64,000 nt of DNA from DASQPR01 sp963836785 (GCA_963836785.1 CAWIKW010000005.1:186001-250000), one strand, 5' to 3'; shown: positions 25,346 through 34,679, counted from the stretch's first letter. Program-made: numbers and translations. The notes: generated from the letters alone by a model not told the origin.

Positions 25346-25952
25346 TCTCGTCGGTCTGCGTTTCAGCGTCGGGCTCCTCGACGGCGCGGGTCTCGTCGGC
25401 GGGGGTCTTAGTGGCGGGGGTCTCAGTGGCGAGCGCCGCGGCGGCTGGCTCCTCGGCGGCCTGGATGTCGGCATGCCCAGTGGTCGCCGCGCCGGCCGCG
25501 CCGGCGTCGACCGACTTCTTGCGTCGCGGGCTGGCCGGACGGTCACTGGAAGTGCTGGTCGGGCGGCGACCACGGCGCCGGGTCACCCGTACGGTCCGGG
25601 CCTCGGTCACGTCGTCGTCCGGCACCGTCGCGGTCACGGACGAGTCGGCGGGTGCCGACGACGCATCGGCTGCCGGTTCGGCCGCCGTCGTCGAGTCGGC
25701 CGCCTCCGACACGGCGATGGGCGCCGGGATGTCCGGCGCGGAACGCTCCGGCGGCGCTGTCGACGTGGGGTGCGCCGCGGTATGCGTACCCCCGTCCTGG
25801 GTCCACCAGGCCATGTCGGCACCCGGCGGTGGCCAGGGCGCGCCACCTCGGCGCGACACCGCTCGCTTGTCCGTGTCGTGCATGCTGTCGATCTCGGCCA
25901 TGGTGGCCTCCGGCGTCGTGGGTTCCGCACCGCTCACGCGTTCATTGGACAC
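25302..25952 (-). CDS. Membrane protein, N-terminal disordered part (frameshifted)
   Basis: Opens at ATG 25952 (a second ATG at 25901 is possible) with AWWTQDGG and then a long Ala/Glu/Thr/Pro low-complexity stretch. Two near-identical blocks, GACGAGA-CCCGCGCCGTCGA and GACGAGATCCCGCGCCGTCG, lie on the minus strand. The second has one extra base (A at 25345 on the plus strand). Removing it joins this frame to the TM-containing frame (…AVEEP|AAAELPDEAP). The joined protein would be ~560 residues. Confidence 0.7.
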   Translation of the reverse strand: MSNERVSGAEPTTPEATMAEIDSMHDTDKRAVSRRGGAPWPPPGADMAWWTQDGGTHTAAHPTSTAPPERSAPDIPAPIAVSEAADSTTAAEPAADASSAPADSSVTATVPDDDVTEARTVRVTRRRGRRPTSTSSDRPASPRRKKSVDAGAAGAATTGHADIQAAEEPAAAALATETPATKTPADETRAVEEPDAETQTDEIPRRRRARRRRTPG

Positions 25953-26095
25953 CGTCTGTCCGGATACGGGCGGTATCGACAGAGCGTGTCGGGCAAAAAT
26001 CTAGACGTTTCGGGCGGGGTCGCGCCGTCTGAATCGCCGGTGTCGAGCCGACACGCAGCAACAGCCGCGAGGCCGGATGGATAGAGTTAGCTCCC

Positions 26096-27931
26096 ATGAG
26101 TCACGTTCTCGCCGCGGTCGCCTGGCCTTATGCCAACGGTCCGCGCCACATCGGCCATGTCTCCGGCTTCGGGGTGCCCTCCGACGTGTTCAGCCGGTAC
26201 ATGCGGATGGCCGGTCACGACGTGCTCATGGTCTCGGGCACCGACGAGCACGGCACCCCGATCCTGGTGCAGGCGGAGAAGGAAGGCGTGACGCCGCGGG
26301 AGCTGGCCGACCGGTACAACCGCATGATCGTCGAGGATCTGCACGCGCTCGGGTTGTCGTACGACCTGTTCACCCGTACGACGACCCGCAACCACTACGC
26401 CGTCGCGCAGGAGCTGTTCAAGGGCGTGTACGCCAACGGCTACATGATCGCCGAGACGACGCAGGGAGCGATCTCGCCGTCGACCGGTCGTACGCTGCCC
26501 GACCGCTATATCGAGGGAACGTGCCCGATCTGCGGCTACGACAGCGCGCGGGGCGACCAGTGCGACAACTGCGGCAACCAGCTCGACCCGATCGACCTGA
26601 TCAACCCGCACAGCCGGATCAACGGCGAGACGCCCGAGTTCATCGAGACCGAGCACTTCTTCCTGGACCTGCCGGCGCTCGCCGACGCGCTGGGCGCCTG
26701 GCTTCGGACGCGTACGGACTGGCGTCCGAACGTCCTCAGGTTCTCGCTCAACCTGCTCGACGACATCCGGCCGCGGGCGATGACGCGCGACATCGACTGG
26801 GGCATTCCGGTGCCGCTGCCCGGTTGGGAGGACAACCCGGCCAAGCGCCTCTATGTGTGGTTCGACGCCGTCATCGGTTACCTGTCGGCGTCGATCGAGT
26901 GGGCCCGGCGTACGGGTGACGACGAAGCGTGGAAGCGGTGGTGGTCACCCGAGGTCTCTGGAGGCGAGACTCCCATCGAGACCGGCACCGCCGACGACAA
27001 GCACGGCGCCCGGTCCTACTACTTCATGGGCAAGGACAACATCACGTTCCACGCGCAGATCTGGCCGGCCGAGCTGCTCGCCTACAACGGCGAGGGGTCC
27101 AAGGGCGGCAAGCCGGGCGTGCTCGGCGAGCTGGCGCTGCCGACCGAGGTCGTGTCGAGCGAGTTCCTCACCATGGAGGGCCGCAAGTTCTCGTCGTCGC
27201 GGTCGGTCGTGATCTACGTTCGCGACTTCCTGGAGCGCTACGACGCCGACGCGCTGCGCTACTTCATCGCGGTCGCCGGACCGGAGACGACGGACACCGA
27301 CTTCACCTGGGCCGAGTTCCTGCGGCGGAACAATGACGAGCTGGTGGCCGGGTGGGGCAACCTGGTCAACCGTACGATCTCGATCGCGGCCAAGAACTTC
27401 GGCGCGATTCCGGCGGCCGGGCCGCTCATGGCGGAGGACGAAGCGCTGCTCGACTCCGTACGCGGCGGCTTCGACCGGGTCGGCGGCCTGATCGCACGGC
27501 ACCGCCAGAAGGCCGCCATCAACGAGGCGATGCGGATTGTCGGCGAGGCCAACAAGTACCTGTCCGACCAGGCGCCCTGGAAGCTCAAGGACGATCCGGA
27601 GCGGATGGGCACGATCCTGCATGTCGCGCTGCAGGCGATCAAGGACTGCAACACGCTCCTGACGCCGTTCCTGCCGCACGCCGCGCAGCAGATCCACGAA
27701 CTGCTCGGCGGCACCGGCGTACACGCGCCGATGCCGGGCATTCACGAGGTTGACGACCTCGACGGTGGCCCGGGATATCCGATCCTGACCGGCGACTACA
27801 CGCAGGGTGCGCGCTGGGAGCACGTCGAGATCGAGGCGGGTACGCCACTGCAGGCGCCGAAGCCGGTGTTCCGCAAGCTCGACCCGTCCATCGTCGAGGA
27901 GGAGCTGGCCCGCCTGGGCGCATCGCAATGA
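26096..27931 (+). CDS. metG: Methionyl-tRNA synthetase
   Basis: 611 residues from ATG at 26096. Class I synthetase: HIGH at 18-21, a single zinc knuckle CPICGYDSARGDQCDNCG near 143-160, and the KMSKS loop in the actinobacterial form KFSSSR near 363. The anticodon-binding helical domain follows; there is no C-terminal EMAP/Arc1p dimerisation domain. It charges initiator and elongator tRNA-Met. It overlaps tatD by four bases (ATGA), starting a translationally coupled run with rsmA. Confidence 0.97.
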   Translation: MSHVLAAVAWPYANGPRHIGHVSGFGVPSDVFSRYMRMAGHDVLMVSGTDEHGTPILVQAEKEGVTPRELADRYNRMIVEDLHALGLSYDLFTRTTTRNHYAVAQELFKGVYANGYMIAETTQGAISPSTGRTLPDRYIEGTCPICGYDSARGDQCDNCGNQLDPIDLINPHSRINGETPEFIETEHFFLDLPALADALGAWLRTRTDWRPNVLRFSLNLLDDIRPRAMTRDIDWGIPVPLPGWEDNPAKRLYVWFDAVIGYLSASIEWARRTGDDEAWKRWWSPEVSGGETPIETGTADDKHGARSYYFMGKDNITFHAQIWPAELLAYNGEGSKGGKPGVLGELALPTEVVSSEFLTMEGRKFSSSRSVVIYVRDFLERYDADALRYFIAVAGPETTDTDFTWAEFLRRNNDELVAGWGNLVNRTISIAAKNFGAIPAAGPLMAEDEALLDSVRGGFDRVGGLIARHRQKAAINEAMRIVGEANKYLSDQAPWKLKDDPERMGTILHVALQAIKDCNTLLTPFLPHAAQQIHELLGGTGVHAPMPGIHEVDDLDGGPGYPILTGDYTQGARWEHVEIEAGTPLQAPKPVFRKLDPSIVEEELARLGASQ

Positions 27932-28812
27932 TCGATGGAGCGATGACCGACACCGATTCCCGTGCGGTCCGCGCGGCCCATCGCCGCGAGGGCGAGTTCC
28001 CGCCGGCGCCCGAGCCGCTCGCGATGCCGGCGCTGGACAGCCACACGCACCTCGACATCGTCGGCGGGGACGCGGAGGCGCAGATCGCGGCGGCCGCCGC
28101 CGTCGGCGTGACGCGCATCGTCCAGGTTGGCTGTGACGTGCCGTCGTCACGGTGGAGCGTCGCGCTCGCCGCCGACCATGCGTCGGTCGTCGCGACGGTC
28201 GCGCTGCATCCGAACGAGGCACCCCGGCTCGCAGCGTCCGCGCCGGCCGAGCTTGACGAGGCGCTGCGGGTCATCGAGGGCCTGGCCGCCGAGCCGCGGG
28301 TACGGGCGATCGGCGAGACCGGCCTCGACACCTTCCGGACCGGTGAGGACGGTCGAGTGGCGCAGGAAGCGAGCTTTCGCGCCCACATCGCGCTGGCGAA
28401 GCGCTTCGGCAAGCCCCTCATGATCCACGATCGGGACGCGCACACCGACGTGTTGCGTGTGCTGGACGAGGAGGGCGCGCCGGACGTCGTCGTGCTGCAC
28501 TGCTTCTCCGGCGACGTGTTCTTCGCGACCGAGTGCGTACGCCGCGGCTACGTGCTGAGCTTCGCCGGCACAGTGACGTTCAAGAACGCTGGAGCGCTCC
28601 GGGACGCGGCCCGGATCACGCCGCTCGACCAACTGCTGGTCGAGACGGATGCGCCCTACCTGACGCCGATGCCGTACCGGGGGCGGCCGAATGCGCCGTA
28701 CCTGATCCCGCTGACGGTGCGCGGGCTGGCCGAGGCGACGGGCCGGGACGTCGACGAGTTGTGCGCCGGCATCTCGGCCACCGGCGAGCGGATCTTCGGT
28801 CCGTGGCAATGA
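27928..28812 (+). CDS. tatD: TatD-family metal-dependent DNase/hydrolase
   Basis: 294 residues, ATG in the ATGA overlap with metG. TIM-barrel amidohydrolase with the TatD metal ligands: DSHTHLD near 37-43, GETGLD, MIHDRDAH, HCFSG and ETDAPYL. Family members are 3'-5' exonucleases/deoxyribonucleases. A second ATG at 27943 is in frame. It overlaps rsmA by four bases; the rpfB gene often found here in other actinomycetes is absent. Confidence 0.95.
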   Translation: MIDGAMTDTDSRAVRAAHRREGEFPPAPEPLAMPALDSHTHLDIVGGDAEAQIAAAAAVGVTRIVQVGCDVPSSRWSVALAADHASVVATVALHPNEAPRLAASAPAELDEALRVIEGLAAEPRVRAIGETGLDTFRTGEDGRVAQEASFRAHIALAKRFGKPLMIHDRDAHTDVLRVLDEEGAPDVVVLHCFSGDVFFATECVRRGYVLSFAGTVTFKNAGALRDAARITPLDQLLVETDAPYLTPMPYRGRPNAPYLIPLTVRGLAEATGRDVDELCAGISATGERIFGPWQ

Positions 28813-29813
28813 GCGGCTCGCCGGCGACCGGACCGTCCCCCGGGCCGTCGACCGGACTGCTCGGGCCGGCCGACGTCCGGCGGCTCGCCGGTGCCCTCGG
28901 CGTACGTCCGACGAAGACGCTCGGGCAGAACTTCGTCCACGACCCGAACACGGTCCGCCGCATCGTGGCCACCGCCGATCTGACGCCGGACGATGTCGTG
29001 GTTGAGGTCGGTCCGGGCCTCGGGTCGCTGACGCTCGCACTGCTGCCGGCGGCCGGGCATGTGTACGCGGTCGAGATCGATCCGACACTGGCCGGCGCGT
29101 TGGCAGCGACGGTCGCGACGCGCGCCCCGGATCTCGCCGACCGGTTGACCGTCCTGCAGCGCGATGCGATGAAGACCGGAGCCGCCGACTTCACCCACGA
29201 CGCACCGACCGCGCTGGTTGCGAACCTGCCCTACAACGTCGCCGTACCGGTCGTCCTGCACCTGCTGGCCGAGCTGCCGAGCCTGCGCCACGGGCTCGTC
29301 ATGGTCCAGCGGGAGGTCGCCGACCGGCTCGCCGCGCCGCCCGGGTCGAAAACGTACGGCATCCCGAGCGTGAAACTCGCCTGGTACGCCCGCGCCCGGC
29401 AGGCCGGCCGGGTGCCGCCGAGCGTGTTCTGGCCGGTGCCGAACGTCGACTCGGGACTCGTCGCGTTCGGCCGTCACGACCCACCGGCCGGTGCCGACCG
29501 GGCGGCCACGTTCGAGGTCGTAGACGCCGCGTTCGCGCAGCGGCGCAAGACGTTGCGGGCCGCGCTGGCCGGATGGGCCGGCTCCGCATCGGTGGCCGCC
29601 GACATCCTGGTGGCGGCCGGTGTTGACCCGGTCAGCCGGGGTGAGACGCTGACGGTGCACGAGTTCGCGGCGATTGCCGCCGCCGGTGTGACCCGCCGGG
29701 TGATCGCACCGCCGCCCGAGCCAACGATCCGGCCGCGGGCGGCGCGGTCGCTCAAACGCCATGAGCCGCACATGGCCACGCCGGCGCCGCCGCCGCGTAA
29801 CTCGACCGCATGA
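28809..29813 (+). CDS. rsmA: 16S rRNA (A1518/A1519-N6)-dimethyltransferase KsgA
   Basis: 334 residues from ATG at 28809 (ATGA with tatD). Signatures: LGQNFVHDPNTV, the SAM loop EVGPGLGSLT, and the catalytic NLPYN. It dimethylates two adjacent adenines in helix 45 of 16S rRNA. The C-terminal ~45 residues are a Pro/Arg-rich tail beyond the usual end of the family. Followed by a degenerate tandem repeat and ispE. Confidence 0.96.
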   Translation: MSGSPATGPSPGPSTGLLGPADVRRLAGALGVRPTKTLGQNFVHDPNTVRRIVATADLTPDDVVVEVGPGLGSLTLALLPAAGHVYAVEIDPTLAGALAATVATRAPDLADRLTVLQRDAMKTGAADFTHDAPTALVANLPYNVAVPVVLHLLAELPSLRHGLVMVQREVADRLAAPPGSKTYGIPSVKLAWYARARQAGRVPPSVFWPVPNVDSGLVAFGRHDPPAGADRAATFEVVDAAFAQRRKTLRAALAGWAGSASVAADILVAAGVDPVSRGETLTVHEFAAIAAAGVTRRVIAPPPEPTIRPRAARSLKRHEPHMATPAPPPRNSTA

Positions 29814-29816
29814 CCG

Positions 29817-29878
29817 ACCGCAAGATGACCGACCGCAGTACGAGCCGACCGCAGAACGAGCCGACCGCAGCACGACCC
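29817..29878. repeat. Degenerate 15-16 bp tandem repeat
   Basis: Four units of the form GA(C/G)CGACCGCA(A/G)NA(T/C) lie between the rsmA stop and the ispE start. The first two are 15 bases and the last two 16, so the array is not a coding in-frame repeat. It probably arose by slippage. Confidence 0.75.
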
Positions 29879-29900
29879 GAGAAGATGGAAGGTTGACCCG

Positions 29901-30854
29901 GTGACCGAGCCGCTCAACGCCGAGGAGACCGGCCGCCCGCGGCTGGGCGCGTCCGGGCCGGTCCGGGTACGCGTACCCGCGAAGATCAACCTGCACCTCG
30001 GCGTCGGTCCGATCCGCGCGGACGGCTACCACGAGCTGACCACCGTCTACCACGCCGTCTCGCTCTACGACGAGGTCAGCGCGCGGCGCGGCGACCAGCT
30101 GACGCTGACCATGGAAGGCGAAGGCGCCGGCGAGTTGGCGCTGGATGACACCAACCTGGTCATCCGCGCGGCGCATGTGTTGGCCAAGGCCGCCAGCGTG
30201 CCGGCGCTGGCCCGCCTGCACCTCCGCAAGCAGATCCCGATCGCCGGCGGCCTGGCCGGTGGCAGCGCCGACGCCGCCGCCGCGCTCGTCGCGTGCGACG
30301 CGCTCTGGGGCACCGGTATGAGCCGCGACGATCTCGCGGAGCTGGCCGCCGAGGTCGGATCGGACGTGCCGTTCCTTGTGCTCGGCGGCACGGCCCTCGG
30401 CACCGGCCGGGGCGAAGCGATCAGTCCGGTTCTCGCGCGTCCGGCCACCTGGCATTGGGTGATCGCGACCGCGTCCGAGGGTCTGTCGACGCCCGCGGTC
30501 TATCGCGAGCTTGACCGGCAACGGGCCGCGCTGATCGCGCCGGAGCCGCTCGGGCCGCCGGACGAACTCATGGCCGCGCTGCGGCAGCGCGATCCGGCCG
30601 TACTCGCCGCCGCGCTCGGCAACGACATGCAGGTCGCCTCGCTACATTTCCGGCCGGAACTCGCCGACACGCTGGGTGCGGGCATGGCCGCGGGCGCGCT
30701 GGCCGGCATGGTCTCCGGATCGGGGCCGACGTGCCTGTTCCTCACGCGCAACGCGGCTCAGGCAGCCACCGTGGCCAGCGAGCTGACCGACTCGTCGGTG
30801 TGTCGAGCCGCACTGGCCGTGACCGGCCCGGTGCCCGGAGCGCGGGTGCTGTGA
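29901..30854 (+). CDS. ispE: 4-diphosphocytidyl-2-C-methyl-D-erythritol kinase
   Basis: 317 residues from GTG at 29901. GHMP kinase: substrate motif PAKINLHLGVG near 26-36, ADGYHEL, and the ATP loop PIAGGLAGGSADAAA near 113-127. It phosphorylates CDP-ME at the 2-hydroxyl in the MEP isoprenoid pathway. Downstream of rsmA, as is usual in bacteria. Confidence 0.96.
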   Translation: MTEPLNAEETGRPRLGASGPVRVRVPAKINLHLGVGPIRADGYHELTTVYHAVSLYDEVSARRGDQLTLTMEGEGAGELALDDTNLVIRAAHVLAKAASVPALARLHLRKQIPIAGGLAGGSADAAAALVACDALWGTGMSRDDLAELAAEVGSDVPFLVLGGTALGTGRGEAISPVLARPATWHWVIATASEGLSTPAVYRELDRQRAALIAPEPLGPPDELMAALRQRDPAVLAAALGNDMQVASLHFRPELADTLGAGMAAGALAGMVSGSGPTCLFLTRNAAQAATVASELTDSSVCRAALAVTGPVPGARVL

Positions 30855-30888
30855 GGCGTCGCCGTCGGCCACGACGGGTGACCGTCTG

Positions 30889-32904
30889 ATGGCCAACATT
30901 GTCAACCTCGACCGGGTGTCCAAGGCGTACGGCACGACCGGGCCACTGCTCGTCGACGTGTCGATCGGGCTGGACGACTCGGATCGGGTCGGTGTCGTCG
31001 GGCTGAACGGCGCCGGCAAGTCGACGCTGCTGCGACTGCTGACAAAGGCCGAGGAGCCGGACTCCGGCCGCGTCACGCACCGCCGCGACCTACGGGTGCT
31101 GTCGCTGCCACAGCAGCTCGATCTTGCGCCCGAGTTGACCGTACGGGACGTGGTGATCGGCGACGCCTGGCAACCGGCCGAGTTCGCCGCCGAGCACGAG
31201 TGGGCCGGCGACGCCGGTGTCCGTACGGTCCTTGACGGGTTGGGCATGCCGTACCTCGGCCTGGACACCCCGGTCGGCCCGATGTCGGGGGGCGAGCGCC
31301 GGCGGGTCGCGCTCGCCGCACTCCTCGTCCGCGGCTGCGACCTGCTGGTCCTCGATGAGCCGACGAACCACCTCGACGTGGCCGGCGTCGCCTGGCTCGC
31401 CGAACACCTGCTGGGCCGGCGCGGCGCACTCGCCGTCGTCACCCACGACCGGTGGTTCCTCGATGCGGTCACGACCACCACATGGGAGGTCGCGGATCAG
31501 ACCGTCCGGGGGTACGAGGGCGGCTTCGCCGCGTGGATGCTCGCGCGGGCGGAGCGGACCCGGGTCGCGAACGAGGCCGAAGCCCGGCGCCAGAACCTGC
31601 TGCGCAAGGAGATCGCCTGGCTGCGCCGCGGCCCACCCGCTCGGACGAGCAAACCGCGCTTTCGGATCGATGCCGCCAACGCATTGATTGCTGACGTGCC
31701 GCCACCCCGGGACACCGTGTCACTCGCGCGTCTCGCGACCGCGCGACTCGGCCGGCAGGTGTACGACCTCGACGACGTGACTCTCTTGGGCGGCGAGAAG
31801 GTTCTGCTGGCCAACCTCACCTGGCACGTCGGGCCGGGTGACCGGATCGCGATCGTCGGCGCCAACGGGGCCGGGAAGTCCACGCTGCTGCGACTGCTCG
31901 CCGGCGTACGGGAGCCCGACGGCGGCCGGATCATCCGCGGCCAGACCGTACGGTCCGCGTTCCTGTCCCAGGAACTCACCGAACTGCCCGGCGATCTGCG
32001 CCTGCTGGAGGCGGTCGAGCAGATCGCCAAGCGGGTGAAGCTCGGCGACCGCGAATTGTCGGCGACGCAGCTGGCCGAGGTGTTCGGGTTCACCGATCGG
32101 CGGGTCTGGACGCCGGTCGCCGACCTGTCCGGTGGCGAGCGCCGCCGCCTGCAAATGCTCCGGCTGCTGGCCGGCGAGCCGAACGTCCTGCTGCTCGACG
32201 AGCCGACGAACGACCTCGACACCGACACGCTGGCCGCGCTCGAGGACCTGCTCGACACCTGGCCCGGCACCATGGTCATCGCGAGCCACGACCGCTATCT
32301 CGTCGAGCGCGTGACCGATCACGTGTACGGCATGTTCGGCGACGGCCGGCTCGTGCACCTGCCGGGTGGCGTGGACGAGTATCTGGCGCGCGCCGCACTC
32401 CGGGGGGCGCCGGGGGAGACGGCGGCGACGCCCGCGACCAGCGCGGTTGTGGTGGAGCGCCCGTCCGGCGCGCGTACCCGTGGGCTCGGAAAGCGGACCG
32501 ACGGCGGCCGAGGCGCGCACGGCGCGCAAGGAGGTCGCGCGTCTCGAACGCACCCTCGATCGACTGGCCCAGCAGGCCGAGGCGCTGCACGCGGAGATGG
32601 TCGAGCACGCGACCGACTATGCGCGGATCACCGAGCTGGACACCCGGCTTCGCGCGATCGATTCCGAGAAGGCCGCGGTCGAGGACGCCTGGCTGGCCGC
32701 CGCCGAACGTGCCGGCGACGGCTGAGATCACGCTGGTACGGGGTCGACGGCGGCGCACCAAGTCGGTGCGCAACAATGCCTTTCGAACGCGGCGCGTGGG
32801 CGCTGGACGAGGTCAAGAGGGTGCGATGTCACACATTCCGGTCAATCATCCACTGCGGACGTTCTACCGCGGCCTGGCCACGCTGGCCGGGCTCTACATC
32901 CTGA
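30889..32904 (+). CDS. ABC-F ribosome-associated ATPase (frame disrupted near 32.47 kb)
   Basis: Two ABC domains without membrane segments: Walker A GLNGAGKST (~43) and GANGAGKST (~327), signatures MSGGERRRV and LSGGERRRL, Walker B followed by DEPTNHLD and DEPTNDLD. ABC-F proteins act on the ribosome (EttA/Uup-like) or confer antibiotic resistance. After VVVERPSGAR (~32.47 kb) the open frame turns Arg/Gly-rich up to 32904. The expected C-terminal coiled coil (TAAEARTARKEVARLERTL) is in the next frame and stops at 32725. The intact gene is therefore probably 30889-32725. The apparent extension overlaps the next gene by 79 bases and is likely artefactual. Confidence 0.88.
   Translation: MANIVNLDRVSKAYGTTGPLLVDVSIGLDDSDRVGVVGLNGAGKSTLLRLLTKAEEPDSGRVTHRRDLRVLSLPQQLDLAPELTVRDVVIGDAWQPAEFAAEHEWAGDAGVRTVLDGLGMPYLGLDTPVGPMSGGERRRVALAALLVRGCDLLVLDEPTNHLDVAGVAWLAEHLLGRRGALAVVTHDRWFLDAVTTTTWEVADQTVRGYEGGFAAWMLARAERTRVANEAEARRQNLLRKEIAWLRRGPPARTSKPRFRIDAANALIADVPPPRDTVSLARLATARLGRQVYDLDDVTLLGGEKVLLANLTWHVGPGDRIAIVGANGAGKSTLLRLLAGVREPDGGRIIRGQTVRSAFLSQELTELPGDLRLLEAVEQIAKRVKLGDRELSATQLAEVFGFTDRRVWTPVADLSGGERRRLQMLRLLAGEPNVLLLDEPTNDLDTDTLAALEDLLDTWPGTMVIASHDRYLVERVTDHVYGMFGDGRLVHLPGGVDEYLARAALRGAPGETAATPATSAVVVERPSGARTRGLGKRTDGGRGAHGAQGGRASRTHPRSTGPAGRGAARGDGRARDRLCADHRAGHPASRDRFREGRGRGRLAGRRRTCRRRLRSRWYGVDGGAPSRCATMPFERGAWALDEVKRVRCHTFRSIIHCGRSTAAWPRWPGSTS
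32753..32771 (+). terminator. Small hairpin after the ABC-F coiled-coil stop
   Basis: 7-bp perfect stem GCGCACC (32753-32759) / GGTGCGC (32765-32771), 5-base loop, 27 bases past the stop at 32725. Its position supports the ABC-F gene really ending there. No T-run. Confidence 0.45.
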
Positions 32905-33284
32905 TCTTCGGCATCGTCGCCTTCGTCAAGACCAAGGGCACCCCGGCCTTCCAGCAGCACGGTCTGCCCTGGGTGTTCGGGCTGCACGCGAATCTCGCGT
33001 TCTCGATCATCTCGATCGTGGCCGGAATCGTCGTCGTGCTCGCGGCCGTCGTCGGCCGCAACGTCGACCGCTTCATCAACGTCGTCGGCGGCCTGGCTTT
33101 CATGCTGATGGGCATGCTGATGATGGCCCTGATGGTCACGGACGCGAACTTCCTGGGCTTCTCGATGGTCAACTGCATCGTGTCGTTCATCATCGGCACC
33201 GTGCTGTTCACCGCCGGGCTCTACGGAAAGACCGGTCCGGCCCATGTCGCGTACGCCGAGGAGGCCGCGCGCCACAGCCACTGA
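32826..33284 (+). CDS. DUF4383 membrane protein, copy 1
   Basis: 152 residues from ATG at 32826. Four hydrophobic segments and the family opening SHIPVNHPLRTFYRGLA. DUF4383 proteins are small actinobacterial membrane proteins of unknown function. ~50% identical by eye to the next gene, a tandem duplication; for example both have IVSF(I/V)IG(T/I)VLFTAGLYG. Ends just before a strong terminator. Confidence 0.9.
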   Translation: MSHIPVNHPLRTFYRGLATLAGLYILIFGIVAFVKTKGTPAFQQHGLPWVFGLHANLAFSIISIVAGIVVVLAAVVGRNVDRFINVVGGLAFMLMGMLMMALMVTDANFLGFSMVNCIVSFIIGTVLFTAGLYGKTGPAHVAYAEEAARHSH

Positions 33285-33295
33285 CCGCATCCGTC

Positions 33296-33329
33296 ACCGC
33301 CCCTCGGCCCCAACGGGTCGGGGGGCGGT
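33296..33329 (+). terminator. Terminator between the DUF4383 paralogues
   Basis: 15-bp stem (33296-33310 / 33315-33329) with two G-T wobbles and a CAAC loop, followed by TTCGTG. It lies 11 bases after the first DUF4383 stop, so the second copy probably has its own promoter. Confidence 0.75.
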
Positions 33330-33455
33330 TTCGTGTGCGCTGTCCACGGAAAGAGCGACAAAGTCGGCTTTCTCCGGATCTCGCGGGTCACAGGCCGGAC
33401 AATGACGATGTCTACCCGCTGCTCGCGGTCGTGTTGATCTTCATGAGGGGGACGC

Positions 33456-34004
33456 ATGGCATCGCATATTCCGGTCAACCACCGGCTGCAGCCGTTCTAC
33501 CGGTTCCTGGCCCTGCTCGCCGGCGTGTACGTGCTGGTCTTCGGCATCGTCGGGGTGATCCGTACGAGCGGGCATCCGCTCTTTGACCAAAACGGTGACG
33601 TCTCCGTGTTTGGGCTGCGCTCCAACCTCGCGTTCGCGATCATCTCGATCATCGTTGGCGTGATCGTGTTCGGCGGTGCGGTGGTCGGCGGCAACCTCGA
33701 CCACTTCATCAACCTCTTCGGCGGCATGGTGTTCCTGGTCGCCGGTCTGCTGATGATGACGCTGCTGGAGACCGACGCGAACTTCCTCAACTTTCAGATG
33801 GCGACGTGCATCGTCTCGTTCGTGATCGGGATCGTGTTATTTACCGCCGGGCTGTACGGCCGCACCGGCAGCCTGATCCAGATGGAACATGAAGAGCAGT
33901 TCCGTACGCATCACGTGCACGATCCCGAGCACCACAACTGGGCGATCCCGGACTCGCCGCCCCGGCCGGTCGAAAACGACCCGGACGTACACCGGTTTGC
34001 CTGA
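33456..34004 (+). CDS. DUF4383 membrane protein, copy 2
   Basis: 182 residues from ATG at 33456. Same four-segment layout as copy 1 (ASHIPVNHRLQPFYRFLA opening), plus a ~30-residue hydrophilic His/Glu/Pro-rich tail. Function unknown. Convergent with the TetR gene, 18 bases away. Confidence 0.9.
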   Translation: MASHIPVNHRLQPFYRFLALLAGVYVLVFGIVGVIRTSGHPLFDQNGDVSVFGLRSNLAFAIISIIVGVIVFGGAVVGGNLDHFINLFGGMVFLVAGLLMMTLLETDANFLNFQMATCIVSFVIGIVLFTAGLYGRTGSLIQMEHEEQFRTHHVHDPEHHNWAIPDSPPRPVENDPDVHRFA

Positions 34005-34022
34005 TTGGGGTCCCGTCGGCGA

Positions 34023-34679
34023 CTAACCCGACCGGCCTCGCCGGCCGAGCTCGGGCTTTGCCTCCAGGTTCGACAGTCCGTTCCACGCGAGGTTCACCAG
34101 ATGGGCCGCGACCATCTCCTTGCGGGGTTTGCGCACCTCCAGCCACCACCGACCGGTCAGAGCGACCATGCCGACCAGCGCCTGTGAGTAGAGCTCGGCG
34201 AGCTTCGGATCGAAGCCGCGCGTCTTGAACTCGGCGCCGAGGATGTGTTCGACCTGGTGCGCCACGTCGTTCAGCACGCTGGAGAAGTTGCCGGAGGCGG
34301 AACCGACCGGCGATTCGCGGACGAGCACGCGAAAACCGTCCGTCTCGCCCTCGATGTAGTCGAGCAGCGCCAGCGCCGCCTGCTCCAACAACTCGCGCGG
34401 ATGGCCGGCGGTGAGCGCGTTCGTGACCCGGTCCAGCAGCGACCGGACCTCCCGGTCGACGACGACCGCGTAGAGGCCCTCCTTGCCGCCGAAATGCTCG
34501 TACACCACGGGTTTCGATACCTTCGCGCGCGCCGCCACCTCCTCGATCGAGGTGGCGTCGAAGCCGCGCTCGGCGAACAGAGATCGACCGGTCGCGATGA
34601 GCTGCTCCCGACGCTGCGCCGACGACATGCGGATCCGGGCGCCGTTTTTCGGCGGGGTCGCGGCGGGCGTGTGGGTCAC
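34023..34679 (-). CDS. TetR/AcrR family regulator, probably of the desaturase
   Basis: 218 residues from GTG at 34679; an ATG at 34628 is also plausible. HTH at ~20-66: RREQLIATGRSLFAERGFDA, ATSIEEVAARAKVSKPVVYEHF. The C-terminal ligand domain is all-helical. It lies 37 bases downstream of the fatty-acid desaturase on the same strand, so it is likely co-transcribed. By analogy with DesT/FabR-type regulators it may sense acyl-CoA. A 17-bp dyad upstream of the desaturase is its probable site. Confidence 0.9.
   Translation of the reverse strand: MTHTPAATPPKNGARIRMSSAQRREQLIATGRSLFAERGFDATSIEEVAARAKVSKPVVYEHFGGKEGLYAVVVDREVRSLLDRVTNALTAGHPRELLEQAALALLDYIEGETDGFRVLVRESPVGSASGNFSSVLNDVAHQVEHILGAEFKTRGFDPKLAELYSQALVGMVALTGRWWLEVRKPRKEMVAAHLVNLAWNGLSNLEAKPELGRRGRSG

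Noticed and set aside
28656..30521. 621-codon minus-strand frame across rsmA and ispE
   Set aside because: Both genes on the plus strand have full family motifs; the antisense product is low-complexity.
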